From: Armigeres subalbatus
Taxonomy: Eukaryota; Arthropoda; Insecta; Diptera; Culicidae
Direction of reading: 5' to 3'
NCBI RefSeq assembly: GCF_024139115.2
Contig: NC_085141.1
Coordinates: 177,146,994-177,210,993 of the forward strand
Length of the DNA: 64,000 nt
Under the pieces are notes generated by a model. It did not search any database. It was not told the DNA's origin and worked only from the letters and a program-made list of their open reading frames with translations. Positions 11,416-23,770 of the stretch are shown here, in pieces (position 1 is the stretch's first letter; the number at the start of each line of letters is the position of its first letter). The position numbers and the translations under genes are program-made.

Positions 11416-12879
11416 TTTCTTAATAGAAATGTTTGGCTAAACACCTTCTTTGATAAAATAATATTTTTGAGGAATACAAAACAAGGTGGTTTGATGTCAA
11501 TTGGTCACTTGACGCAAAATATATCACACATTTACTTGGTGTACATTTTTAACAGTGTGAAGCAAATCTCGGAATTTGAATAAACCTTTGATAATCGCAT
11601 TTCATAGCTCCTATTTTCAGTCTATCGAGAAAAAAAGAATAAAAAGCAAAAAAGTTTGCTACGTAGAAAGATCTAACGAGATTGGTGATACACTTTTTCA
11701 TTCGCGATGCAGGGTTTGTGACCTGTGAGATGGAGAATCCTTCTCAGATTCTTTTATATCAATTTGATTGAGCTGTATTAAGACGCAGACGATATATTCA
11801 AGTAAGTTAGAACGCATAAATATAATTCCTCAGTTCCCCTTTTGAAGCCAAAACGCATTTCTTGTTCGGTTCGACCCTAGCTGTGGATCAACCGGAACAT
11901 CACGATAATTCGTCAATCATCAACCTTACTTCCGGCTCCATTATCGTCTGCATGCTGCACAGCCTCGCATTGTACATTAGTTAGAAAAATATTATCCCTT
12001 AAATTGTTTCGCTGCCACGGGTTAATCATTCTCGCATTCACGTCAACAGATTACCTCTCCCCTAGGTCGAAGGGAAATTGTTCATACGGGCAAGGCTCTC
12101 CAGTGAATATGATGATTAAGGATGTTCTTTCAACATATCTTATTTTAATGGACGTAGATTCATGTGGGTTGCACGAGCAAGCTGATTAGCTGCTGAACCA
12201 CATATGCATTTATTTACTATATTTTCATAAAGTTGTCCTTATTAAAATAAAGTCTTCTGCAGAAAAATTTTACATGTTATTGAGGAATTACTTTATGTAG
12301 GGTAACTGTTGCTGCTCTCCATCTCATAGCTACTTGTTTAAGCCGTGAGCCAGAGCTTGAGCTTGACCTTGATTGACTGCTCGTAGTTGCTACTCCATTA
12401 TGACCAGATCAGCTGTTCTTGCACAGGGAACCAACAGATGTTTGCTTGGGACTAGCACACATCTTCAATGTACAAGTACTGGTGATCTTATTTGTTAGGT
12501 CATACTGGCGCCTGCCACGTCAGAATGCAAGTCAATGTAGGGAAGGGGAGGAAATGATGATGCAATCACTCGCCCACTGCAAGCCGAATATACCTCTGCA
12601 CTTGCCACGAGTTCATGCGGAATTTGTTGGAATTTTTGGGTTAGGTTGGAGAGGCAGAGGTCCGTCTTGGTTAACGAGCTGCCAATGTGATAGATAGGAG
12701 AAGGTAACTGATGGAATTTCTAATTGGATTTAGGAAACGAGCTCTATACGTTCATTTCCAATTCTAGCAAATTAATGTTAGAATGCTCAAATTGAAGGTA
12801 TAGGAATAGTAATGGAAACGGTATGGAAGTCCATTTCCAGTTCTAGCGATTGCTAGAACATGAGGAATAAAGAGAAAGA
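11416..12879. other. No gene recognised
   Basis: AT-rich sequence with only short unsupported frames. I saw no transposon motif, tRNA or clear inverted repeat. Confidence 0.35.
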
Positions 12880-12884
12880 TACAA

Positions 12885-12985
12885 AGTAGGAGAATGGAAC
12901 GGACCTGGGATTGAACCCACGACCTCCTGCGTATGAGGCAGAAGCAGTAGCCATATGACTACCAAGCCCGCTCAAAAAGTAAAGT
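12885..12985 (-). mobile_element. tRNA-derived SINE head
   Basis: Read on the minus strand, the segment has an A-box-like TTGGTAGTCATATGG and a B box GGTTCAATCCC with tRNA-like spacing, and ends GGTCCGTTCC. The element is truncated or diverged and lies in otherwise anonymous sequence. It is a Pol III-type retroposon fragment, not a functional tRNA, because no paired acceptor stem is apparent. Confidence 0.6.
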
Positions 12986-14263
12986 GCGGCAGACTGGGTT
13001 CGAACCATGGACACTACTTGTTTAAGCCGTGAGCCAGAACCGATAAAATTGACGCTTTTTCTTGAGATCCAAGACATGTGCACTTAAGATGGAAAATGAC
13101 TAGCCGAAGATTTCAAACACACACATTAGATAGAGAGTATCGTGAAAGCAAATGACAATTTATGGCAAATAAAAGTATGCTACATCATTATGAATTATAA
13201 TGTTGTGGTCATGTAATTCAATTTGCCGCTAACCAGAAGCATCAAGACGTCATCCTTGGACGTGCCTAATTACTATAATTTTATTTGGTTTTCAGACCCT
13301 TAAAAAGTGGTACTTGAAAACACGTTTCATGTGGAGTTCTTCGAATGACGGTTCCCCTCATAAGTGCTCTTCCTCAGCTACTGGTACCCAGTGACAACGC
13401 GAGCAAAATGGAACGTTGTAAAACTTCAGAACAATTTTATTTTGTCGTAAAGCACTATCGTTGCCTGCCAAATCACACTGTTTGAGGTGTCAGGCCGAGC
13501 ATCGTATTGATACAACTACGAGCTACGAAACAACCCCAACCGAATTCTGTGTGTGATGATGGTAATATTTTTTCACCACGTGAGTGAGTGGCTTACGTTT
13601 CGAAACCAAAATCGAGGAAGGAACACATCAACGGAATCTTTAAGACGGTTGTTGACCTCGTTCGCTTATTTACTTACGGGAAATATCCAAAGTCAGTGAC
13701 TCCTGATCGGGAAGGTACTCAATAACAACATACAGCTACCAATAAACTAAACGAACTGCCAGTGAGGAATACCGAGAAAACTCCTATACTCTCGGCTGCT
13801 GCACACACTGACTAATCCTGATGCGAGCAAGGAGGGTTCAAAAATCTCTGCGTTTTCCTTGTTTAGAATACGCGGTTAGGTTTTTCTCCTTTTGAGACAC
13901 GTGTTGTCTATGATCATCTGTCTCGCTGTGAGCAGTCACTTTTCTGCTTCGTTTGTGTCTATGACCCGCGCGCGACTCAAATCAATATCGGCTTCGGGCT
14001 GCGAGACCATTATCTGCAGTGAGTACAACAGCGAGGAAAGGTGCTACTAAAATTTTCAACATGTGCTGCAACGGACATAGGAAAAGGAAACAACTTTACT
14101 GTGGGATACCCTTCCTCACTGCATAGTGTGGATAGGGTGTGGGTTCGTTGAAGTTTATCAGTATAAGATACAATTGTGTTATCAAATTTTATCTAAGGCA
14201 AAACAGATCGTTAAATTATTTCTAGCTTCAATAATTAGCCTTCTATTAGTATTATCTAGAGCA
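12986..14263. other. No gene recognised
   Basis: No frame with recognisable similarity. A GC-richer tract near 13950-14040 (GACCCGCGCGCGACTC) has no assignable role. Confidence 0.35.
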
Positions 14264-14345
14264 GCAGTTCACAACCTTTTTCTTGAATGGTACCCCTTCA
14301 GACCTTGGCACAGCTTGAGGTACCCCCTAGTAAGCTCAAATGTAA
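14264..14345 (+). mobile_element. Left end of an hAT element (CAGCAGTTCACAACC)
   Basis: The block CAGCAGTTCACAACCTTTTT...GGTACCCCTTCA...GGTACCCCCTAG closely matches the left end of the hAT at 44846-46902. It may be the 5' end of the decayed autonomous element whose transposase lies at 16440-17300. A matching right end was not found. Confidence 0.6.
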
Positions 14346-14599
14346 AAGTGGGTAAATTTTCACTGGACTTTTATCAAACCTAACTATTCAATTTGATTTA
14401 ATTTTCAAAAACATAATTTTTAGCTTCCTTGCTAACAATAATAGTTTTCATGTCGAAGTGAGTCTTCAACTTTATTTATAACACGTATGCGTTACGAAAA
14501 CAAAGTGAAAGTTAGGATACTTCCACAGAAAGTGTAAAAAATAAAGATGTTCGGTGTTTTCGAAAAATTAACAGTTCCTGAAACTTTTAGTCTTCTGAT

Positions 14600-14745
14600 G
14601 AAAGATCATGATGAGGGAGAGACTGGGTTCGATTCCCGGTTCGGTTCAGAAAGTTTCCTCGACTGGGCAGTTTCATCGTGCCAACAATGCAAAAATAATA
14701 ACAAAGTTCCGAAGCATCACAGTTAATAATATAATGCCAAGGAAA
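14600..14745 (+). mobile_element. tRNA-related SINE fragment
   Basis: Contains the B box GGGTTCGATTCCC, then GTTCAGAAAGTTTCCTCGAC and GGCAGTTTCATCGTGCCA. The tail holds ATGCAAAAAT and CACAGTTAATAAT blocks in the same order as the fuller SINEs at 37000 and 51137, though more diverged. Confidence 0.65.
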
Positions 14746-14914
14746 AGTGATAGAACTTTAAAAACTCTGCTAGGAATTTGAACTCTTTATTGGGTTAAGA
14801 AAATATCATTAAAATATGGGAGCCTGAGTGAAATTGTGCAATTCTTATCAAAATCCTAGAAATGGAAGGAACAATGTTAGGTATCAGTGTTTGAGAAATT
14901 TGATTTTTTGCAGT

Positions 14915-16110
14915 TCCTGATCATAATACCTGGTTTACAGTTAATTTTTGAGTGATAAAGAGGCCCACTTTTCCATACCAACGAAATGGGTGCTTTAATA
15001 AACATTATGCAACTCAAATGAGTTGCATAATAGTAGTTTGTGCAACAAGTTGCGAAAAGATGATTTTTCAGCACGAGTTGTACGTTTATCCAACGAGGCT
15101 TGCCGAGTTGGATAAATACTACGAGTGCTGAAAAAATCGAGTTTTGCAACGAGTTGCACACGCTATTTTTTGCAATGACGAAAAATGGGCTTTGATATGA
15201 TAAATCTATACCAAAATTGTACAATCGAATTTACTCCACATGATCACTCATGCCAATTAATTATGTTGCGGCAGAGAACAATAAGATTCCATCTTATCGT
15301 GCCAAATTGCATAGCTTGAAAAGCATTGAAGCGATGAATGCAATTGCCTTTGGAAAATTGTGATGTTATGTCCAACAAACCATTTCATTGATTACGGAAC
15401 GCTTAGAGTACACTATTTAAACACTCACCCAAACTAATTCAGCTAAATGTAGTCAAGTAACTACTGTCCCAATGTAGGTTTTTCATTATAGCACCCAAAT
15501 GAGTGCTATAATGAATATTATGCAACCCATTTGAGTTGCATAATGGTCATTAAAGCACCCATTCTGTTGGTATGGAAAAGTAGGCCGTTTTATCACTCAA
15601 ATGACAACTGTAAACCAGGTATTATGATCAGGAATTGCAAAAAGTTCATTATAGCACTCATTTGGGTGCTATAATGGAAAACCAACATCAGAACAGTAAT
15701 TACATGACTACATTTTGCTGAATTAGCTTGGGTAAGTGCTCAAATAGTGTATTTTCGGCGCCTCGTAATAAATTAAATAGTTTGATGAACATGACATCAA
15801 AATTTTCCGAAAGCAAGTTCAACTTTGCTTCTTGGCTTGTCGAACTATGCAATGTGGCACGATAACATGAAATCTGATTGCTCTCTGCAGCAACATGATT
15901 TATAGGTAAGAATGATCATGAGGATTAAACTAACAATTTTGGTACAGATTTATCATATTAAAGCCCAGTTTTCGTCATTGCAAAAAATAGCGTGTGCAAC
16001 TCGTTGCAAAATTCGATTTTTTCAGCACTCGTAGTATTTATCCGTACAACTCGTGCTGAAAAAATCATCTTTTTGCAACTAGTTGCACAAACTACTATTG
16101 CGTTCTCAAA
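14915..16110. mobile_element. 1.2-kb inverted-repeat (fold-back) element
   Basis: The left half (14915-15500) and the reverse complement of the right half share ordered blocks. CCTGATCATAATACCTGG is at ~14936, with a direct copy reversed near 15615. TTTTTCAGCACGAGTTGTAC and GAGTTGCACACGCTATTTTT recur reversed at 15985-16075. Short perfect hairpins such as ATTATAGCAC...GTGCTATAAT are embedded near 15488 and 15648. No coding frame is supported. It lies between an hAT left end and hAT transposase sequence, so it may have inserted into that element. Confidence 0.7.
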
Positions 16111-16439
16111 AAATATAGAAGTTTCTAAAAAACTTTTGAGAATTGAGAATTTTAGGATTTAAAGCATATAGTGAGCATTGAGTGATCCCAAGAAACGGAA
16201 GGTTGATGTTTTCATTGAAGATTGGCATCAGAAAACCGGTTTGCTTAATTTGTTCGAAATCTGTTTCTGTGTTGAGAGAATATTATGTTTGATTTGATTT
16301 TGAAGGAATTTTAACAACATTGCGAGACCAAATTGTAATATGATATTTATACTGGATCATTAAAAAAGTTGGAAACGCTGCAAAGGTAAATTTACAATAT
16401 TGATTAAAATTATTTGTGGAAGAGTGAATAATTGAAGCT

Positions 16440-17300
16440 CTATTCACCCGTGCAATCACCAAGTCTGAAAATGCAGCACGTGTCAGTTTTGCTGTTGGTG
16501 AAAAATTGTCAAAACAGTTCTATAAGAACCAAAAACTTATTAAGGAATGCATATCGGCTGTTTTTGACATCGTCAGCCCTAAGGAAAAGACTCCTTCAGT
16601 AGCATTAGTTTGTCGCGGAACACGGTGAAGATTAAAAGTTCTCGCAGAAGATTTGAAAACTGTTATGCGAAAAGACGCCTTCCTCAGATTCTATATGCCC
16701 CCCATGCGATGGAAATACTGATATGAAAAACATGGCACTGGTAGCTATTTTCTCAAGGGGAATTGTAGATCGTCTGCAAATCACAGAGGAATTGGCAGCT
16801 TTGATTCCAATGAGTGAAACGACTACCAAAAAGACTTGAGGAAAGTTGTTATGACCTGTATGAAGGAGCTAGGACTCTCCTTAAAAAACTGGCCTTACAT
16901 CTGATGTCGCTGGCACCGGCAATGATGGGAAAGAACACTGTCATTATGATATTTCTAAGAAAGAAGAAGCATGACTAGCTGAATGATGGCATTTCCCTGC
17001 ACATTGAACTATTCACCAAGAAACTATATTAGCGAAAACGATGAATATTCTTGAAGTTTAGGCGATCGACAATCAACTTTATCAACGCGAGGGAACTTAA
17101 CCACCACTAATTCCGAATGATTTTGACAGATATGGAAGCAGAATACGTAGATTTGCTGTATTGACCGAGGTATTGACGGGAAGTTCTTTGACTTGGCCGT
17201 GGTACAATGCTTGAAAGATTTTATTCTCTTCGAAAGAAAATCACAATCTCTCTACCAAATAAAGGAAAATCAATGGTCAAGCTGAATGACACCAAACATC
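16440..17300 (+). pseudogene. hAT transposase (GTF2IRD2/Charlie-like), decayed
   Basis: Peptides in family order, spread over frames. FAVGEKLSKQFYKNQKLIKE is at ~16491, VLAEDLKTVMRKDAFLRFY at ~16638 and DMKNMALVAIFSRGIVDRLQ at ~16720. ITEELAALIPMSETTT at ~16782 is the classic ITEEL-L-P-TTT segment of these transposases. After a degraded catalytic stretch come TINFINARELNHH, MILTDMEAEYVDLLY and ERFYSLRKKI near 17075-17240. Stops and frameshifts abolish function. The enzyme normally cuts and pastes hAT elements with 8-bp TSDs. GTF2IRD2 and ZBED5 are host genes derived from this family, but this copy shows no sign of domestication. Confidence 0.85.
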
Positions 17301-19484
17301 TTGATTACTTAAGTATAAAGCAGTAAGCCAAGGATCTACACGTCGATTTTTTTATTTTAACATTTAAGCGTTTAAAACAAAATTCATATTTTGGCAAAGA
17401 GTTGCAGGAGTTTTCAAGCCTATTCGCATACAAACCATTCGCCTAGAACACAGTAACAAAACTTCCATTTTATTAACACCGTTTACTGTTATGAACAATG
17501 TACCTGAAATATTTTAAATGGAGATTATTAACCTCCAATGTTAAAACGAGCCTTAATCTGAAGGGCAGACCTGTACGTAATTAATTTACGGCCCCTATGA
17601 ACTGTGGGTCAATTATGAACTTTTTGAAAACTGCTTTTTTTAACTGTATTAAAGTGTTTTTTCAATTCTAGATTTAGTTCAACACTACACAGTATAAAAA
17701 TGTTACAGCATATATGATGTAACGAAAAGGCTCCGTTCGATTCGACTCATTTTTCCATCACTTTTTAAAATTACAGGTTGTCATTACTGTGGAGCTTGCA
17801 TGCAATATTGCGCACAAGAAAAAGTTGGTTGTAAAATTAGAGGCTATTTAACCCAAAAATATGGGTTTAAATATTTCCATAGCGTGTAATTTTCAGAATT
17901 TTTAACTGTGTAGTTTTGAAAACCGTCAAACATGTCGATGTTTCAGTATTAAAGAAAACTCGCGCTTCACTCCTCTCTAATAGTATATCAAAATGTATCG
18001 CCGAGTTTGTCCAAACAAAGAAACCTAGTCGGGAAACATGATTTTTAGAAAATTCAAATATCATTCTATTAGTTCCACTTACTTAGTAAAGATTATAAAA
18101 TCGTTTAGATGGAGTAAATTCAAAGAGCAGTTTTTTTGCATAGAGCGTAGGACAACAGTGCTGGTCATTAACATCAGCAACCGGCCTTGAATGCGGTGGG
18201 GTTCGAAAAGAGGCTTCGTTAAGGACAAGCCTCCCGGAATCCAAATTTAAATCTACTCCCGTTTTCAAGAGCACACCACTCACTACGGTAGCATCGTAAA
18301 ACTGCCATACTTTTATTTCAGCTTTGCTGCGTCGCACCATGCGTGAAATAATAAAATTGACAGTTGTGCATTGCTTCCGCATTGAGTGATGTGCTTTTAA
18401 AAACGCAAGAGAACTTAGTTTTGGATTTCTGGAGGCTTGTCCTCAAACTTCTATAAAAAGCTGCAGGTATCCGCATGCAGGATCTAGCAAATCGGAGTTA
18501 TTAAGAAAACATTGTTTTTTTTGCCCATTTTGCCCAAGGGTCATTTTTTCAAAAAACTGTTGCAATGCATTCAAATGAACACAAGTAAATGTGAATTGAT
18601 GGAAATACCTGAATCTATCTCGCTAAAGACATCATCGCCGCTAGGTGGATTATTCTGGAGTTTTTATCGTGATGCTACTCAGTAAGCAGACTGATCGTGC
18701 GGTCCGATTTTGTTTTGTGCGGTCGACAAGAAAATCAATCAGTGTCAGTTTATCGTGTTTCTGCCCAGTAATCAGATAGTTCGCGCGATCGAGTGAGTAA
18801 ATTAATTGGTGCGTGATCGGACGTGTTTCAGGTAGGACGCAGAACTTTCGCGAAAACCGAATTGGTGGTTCTGTTTTTTTAGCGGCAAGCGATAAAGTGT
18901 TCGATTGAATGTGTTACGTATATGATGTAAAACATTTGCAAGATCCGGATTACGTTGTTCTGCTTTGGACAGTTCGTATGTAAATTAATTAATAGCGGTA
19001 TTCACTAAACAGCGTGATTTTATCTTTACTCTGAAGTCAAATTATGCTATCAACATTATAATAGATCTGGCACCAATGTCCCATGTGGGACACAATTTTG
19101 TCACATATTTATTTTTGAATAAAAGGACGAAGTAAGTAGGCTGACCAAGTTTTGCTAAGCATTGTTATTTTTTTTTAATCTGTTGTGTTTATTTGACAGG
19201 CTCAGGCGTGTACAACACTTAACGGAGACGATACCTTATGATATTTACAATTGATATCATCTTATTATCGACAGTTAGTAAGGGAAAAGGGGCATAGACC
19301 AAGATACTCGTGGCAGCTCAAGGTTGAGTTGCGTAATATCAGGACGGACGAGGTCGGGATTTAGGTCTGAGTTATTACAGCTGCTCATCTGGGTATTAGA
19401 CTTCGCGTTACACGGAACAATAAGACAACGACGAGAAAAAAACTGAGAAATAAAAAATAAGGGGTGTTAGACTTTTATGTCAGA
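17301..19484. other. No gene recognised
   Basis: No supported gene. A block near 18625-18660 containing CATCGCCGCTAGGTGGATTA reappears inverted at ~53895, marking a dispersed repeat. Another block at 18435-18475 (CTTCTATAAAAAGCTGCA) resembles 8912-8935. Confidence 0.4.
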
Positions 19485-19990
19485 CGAGCAAAGAATGGCA
19501 TAGATGGCCTGCATATAAACCGCGATCCACCAAAACACCTCTTACTTCCTTGTAGGGTTGTTTACCTCGGGCCACAAGGGTTGCTATTTGGAGGCGTCGT
19601 TTTCTAAGCAATACCAAAGTACGTGATCGATGTCATCGTAACCGGCCCCACACCTTCATAGGTTGCTATCGACCAGGTTTATTCTATAGAGATGTACGTT
19701 TAGTGAATAGTGATTGGACATAAGCCTCGACATCGTGCGAATGAAGTCCTCACCTCTGAACCACGCTCGCGCAGAAACTTTAGGAGCTATGGAAAATAGC
19801 CACCGTCCAAGTTCATTGTATGACCAAATTATTTGCCAATTTTGAAGAATACTCTGACGGACTAATAGGAAGAACTCGTTGTTCGAGATTTGTCTATCAT
19901 AAAACGATAAAAATCTTCGACGTAACATACTCCGTGCGACGTGGAAATCGAACTTTGTTGAAGACGCGCTATAGGCCACAAATAGCACCG
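19485..19990 (-). pseudogene. I-type non-LTR retrotransposon, C-terminal tail
   Basis: On the minus strand ELGRWLFSIAPKVSARAWFR (from ~19815) and DFIRTMSRLMSNHYSLNVHL (from ~19755) precede YRINLVDSNL and, past a stop or frameshift, AGYDDIDHVLWYCLEN (~19650-19600). This is the tail downstream of RNase H in I/MosquI-type elements, ending in a degenerate Cys/His segment. Upstream RNase H and RT domains are not recognisable here, so the copy is strongly truncated and broken. Confidence 0.75.
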
Positions 19991-20349
19991 TACATACCGT
20001 AATTTGTGCGACGACAAGGCAGTCTCAACATTCGGCTGATGTCGGTGATCATCATGGCTTTATCGACGTCTTTTCTTGAACGAAGTAGCTCCAGATTGAT
20101 CAGCTAGCATTGGTTTTCGTTGCTACGTAAATGAAACGGATCCCGCCAAGGTAGATTACGAAGCGCGAATCAAAGGAAATGGTGTTGAACAGATTCGATT
20201 CTATCGGTACCGTTGTTGTAAGTTGAACATCAGACAAGAGAACAATACTATAGAGTCGAGCACATCGCGTTTGTCTTTCTTTTTATGGACTGGGAACGCG
20301 GAGGCCGAGAACTGTTGCTAGCAGGATCATACTTGCCTGCCCGAGCAGC
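19991..20349. other. No gene recognised; possible upstream debris of the I-type tail
   Basis: Sequence adjoining the I-type fragment with no clear domain. It may be further decayed retrotransposon, but no motif supports that firmly. Confidence 0.3.
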
Positions 20350-20445
20350 ACAAGTCAGGCAAAAATAGTTGCATCAACTTCGTTGTGACTAAATCTAGTC
20401 ACATATGAGTTGTGGCAACCTATGTTGAGCATGTGTGCTACTAGG
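20350..20445. repeat. Short dispersed hairpin repeat (GTTGCA...TGGCAAC)
   Basis: CGAGCAGCACAAG precedes GTTGCATCAACTTCGTTGTG, and a reversed GAGTTGTGGCAAC follows, giving a ~90-bp imperfect hairpin. Similar units with GAGTTGCTGCAACC are at 35080-35165 and 42730-42815. Non-coding. Confidence 0.45.
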
Positions 20446-20844
20446 GTGAGAGTGGTGTTTGGAAGACCTCTACGCCTCTACGATTCCTGTATGTCTTCGC
20501 TGGTCAGACTATTTTAGCTAAAACATATACTTGATCGACAGTAACATCTCTGGCGGTACGAGATGAATATAACCAAAATTTGAACTGAACTGTTGGAGCT
20601 GTAGCAATTCCAAACGATGGAGAGGATGTTCTACCAGTTCCAAGTATTATTCAAGGCTGTTCGTTTCTAAAAAATCTTCAGCTTCTGTTTAAGGGAAGAT
20701 TGATGCTAACACACACGGAAGATTTGGCAGTGCAAGAGCTCGAAATAAGCAATTTGGCGAAATTGATCCGGATCTCCGTTTTCAATTCTTCCCCAAAAGC
20801 AAGTAATGGGATAAGAATATCAACGAATTTTAATACATTCCGAT

Positions 20845-21170
20845 GTTTTGTATCTCTATATCTCTCCCTATCTCGATGGTTCCCTATGTCCCTTAAATCT
20901 ACATACATTTGAGCATTATACATATCGATATCCTCCCTATCCCGATCTCTATCTCGATGTGTATTTTGTTCTGGATTTACTCTCCTTATGTCGATATTTG
21001 AAAATTTGTAGGCTTCTAGACCATCTTTGGATAATAACAAACATATCAACAACAAGAAACTACATTTGTTTTGTAGTCATTTTTCATAGCAACGAGATTT
21101 TTTGGATCTATTACCCATGTCATTTTTTCCTTCCATTTCTCGATTTCTCCCTATGTCGATTGCCCCTTCA
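20845..21170. repeat. Cryptic simple repeat rich in CTATCTCGAT/CCTATGTCGAT
   Basis: Variants of TCCCTATSTCGAT recur irregularly, giving false reading frames of both orientations with Asp/Arg/Tyr runs. This is best read as a degenerate low-complexity tract. Confidence 0.5.
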
Positions 21171-23624
21171 AGAGATGTGGAGAGGCGACTGTAATACAAA
21201 TCGATTTTTGTGTGCGTGGTGGGTCAGTATTCAGTCTGTACGACCTCTGGTCGAAGACGGTGTTCCTGTCTTTTAAAAGAAAATTAACTAAGAATATACT
21301 GCGTCCGTTCTTATGGAACTCATACGAGAGCTCAATTCACTATGAATGCCTCCGAGCAACACAGCAACTGTGAGGGTGGTATCAAAAGTTTATTTTTCAG
21401 AATCTAACCCCTAAAAATAATAATAATAATTTGTTTAATTGGGGTCGAGTGTGCGTATAATTTACGTCTAGCGCGATATTCGCGATCGTTGTTGGCGGCA
21501 GCTTGGCTATGATTCCGAACGCAATGTGTATTTTGTTCTATAGATATGGTCACTACCGGCCAGGCTCTCGCTTCCTAAAGATCAATGTCAAGAAGGCAGA
21601 CGTTTTCTGTTGATCGCGTGGTCACCGGCGAGACACATGCAGCGTGTTGCTTTATTTTGCATAACGAACGGCATGCACACATCTGTCGGAGGAAAATGGT
21701 ATTGCATATGCAGTTCGAAGATATAGAGATGGAACCGGGTAAAACGGAGTAGTACAATGCAGGCATTCTGATCTGACTGACAAAAAAGCGCAATTCTCTC
21801 CACTTTTTCTCTTAGACCGAGAGGAAATATTTATAAATATTGTGCTATATTTCGTGAAATATATTTATTTTTATTGTCTTCTATACATGATAACAAAAAC
21901 GATGTAAATCCGGTGGCAAGAAGCAAGAGCAATTGCTTCCTTCTGTCGCTCATCGCATCACAGGCTATATGGGTGATCTCAATAGGAAGTCACTAAGGCC
22001 ACGGTTGCATGTGAATCATCTGGGTCAACGGCTTAAGTTGGGTACATCGAGGGGCTGCAAATTGCCTTGAACCGAGCGTCAAATAGGAAAAATATTGAAA
22101 AATGTACCAAAAACAATATGCAATGCTGTAAACTCAACAATAGAACAATGTAGAAATCGTGTTTAACTAAACATTTTTTATAAAAACAATTTTTTAAATA
22201 AACGTTTTTGGATGAGAGAAGAATAGGCTCTATACTAATATCTCCAATTAATTACAGCTTTCAATTTAGTTCACGAAAGTTTATGAAACCCATTTTTTCT
22301 CATTTGTGGTCAGTTAAGGTGATTATAAAAAATTTTAATTCGCCACATGTTTTTCTACTCCCATCTTCAATAGGTAAAATATGACATAATACTTTTCATA
22401 CAGTGCTGAAACTGGAGTTTAGCATAAGTAAGCAATTGATCCTACGATTGTATCACCAATGTTTGCGTTATGGTTCTCTCAATCCGCGCTCTTGAAAATC
22501 TACTGCAAAAAGCACGTGGTTGCCGAGAATACCGAAAAAATCTTCACCCTATTCGTTCTGCTTCTTTAAGGTATATTTTATATTTTTATCCAATAATTTT
22601 TAGGAAAATTCTTCTGGGAAAAAATAACGAAATTAAGCAGTCCCCTTGTATTCATGTTTGTTCTGCAGAGTTCTAATTTGTTTTGCATTCGCCACGTTAG
22701 ACAGATCGTGGGTGCCATTTTTTCTTGAATTAATTAATTCAACGCTAGACGCATAAATATTTGGCGAATTGGGTGTGATTTATATCTCAACATCCTCTCT
22801 TTTTTACTGGTTCATTGTTGTTTGACAAAGACATTGGGCTGCGCGCATACATGTCGGAAAAATGATCGATTCTTCCGGTACATTCGGAATGATTTACTAA
22901 CTCTGTATACAAACATATAATGTTGTGAGCTCTAGATCAAATAATGTGCATGTTTCGATAAATTTTCATACGATCTACATGCTGATCGCCCTTCTGGAGT
23001 GCATTTGGCGAAACCCAGCTGAATAGCAAATAGACTGCAACTTACATTCCGCAGACTCACCGTCATGTTGCCGATTGGGGAGAAAGTAAATGGAAAATGT
23101 GCATATATACAACGGAAAAAAAGTTCAAATTTTTGCCGAAGGGGAGTTATTTTTAGAGAAGAAATCCATTTCTTTCTATGAGAAACGCATGTCTGTCACC
23201 GGGACGCCGGTAAGTGATCTTTCGTTTCTTTTGCTTTTCGCCATCCTATAGCAGTTCATTGGACGTTAAATAATTCCCCAGCGGGCTCGATAATAGTGAC
23301 TTGCAAAAGAATAAAATAGAATAATTAGTCAACTATTTCCTGTGGTTTGTGCTAATGTAAGAACAACACGACATTCATGAGGAACGCGACGCGAGACAAG
23401 ACATAACACTTATAGTACTTACAATCGTCAACTATTTAATTAGTGTAGCATAAAGTAATTAGTGTTTTGATAAGGAACATTTGGACAGGTGTGCGATTTT
23501 GAATAAGAATGTTTGATACTTCAATGTTGTATACTAATCAATGTTAATTATTATATTTCAAATTCAAACATTCCAAAATGCACCCCTTAAGCTTTTTCGA
23601 TGTTTTACCAATTTAAACAAGAAT
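21171..23624. other. No gene recognised
   Basis: AT-rich, no supported gene or element. A simple (TAA)n tract lies at 21417-21431. The frame at 22470-22676 (68 codons) has no recognised similarity. Confidence 0.35.
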
Positions 23625-23770
23625 ACCGAGTCGAGTCAAGTACGAGACACTGAAGACAGGCTCACAGTTGAGGTCGAAATACGTATCTGTAAAGATAACA
23701 AAACGTTGTGGAATTAAATGGAAAGTTCTAAACTCGTCTTAGACCGTTGAAGACATTCCACTTTTTCACA
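23625..23770 (+). repeat. Dispersed GTACGAGACACTGAAGAC repeat
   Basis: The block GAGTCAAGTACGAGACACTG, then GGTCGAAATACGTATCTG and ACTCGTCTTAGAC, matches the reverse complement of 58430-58560 and a shortened copy at 7308-7390. Family unknown; non-coding. Confidence 0.6.

Noticed and set aside
20678..21276. Frames of 125 and 142 codons around 20678-21276
   Set aside because: They overlap on opposite strands in a degenerate CTATCTCGAT simple repeat, with Asp/Arg-Tyr runs and no recognised domain.
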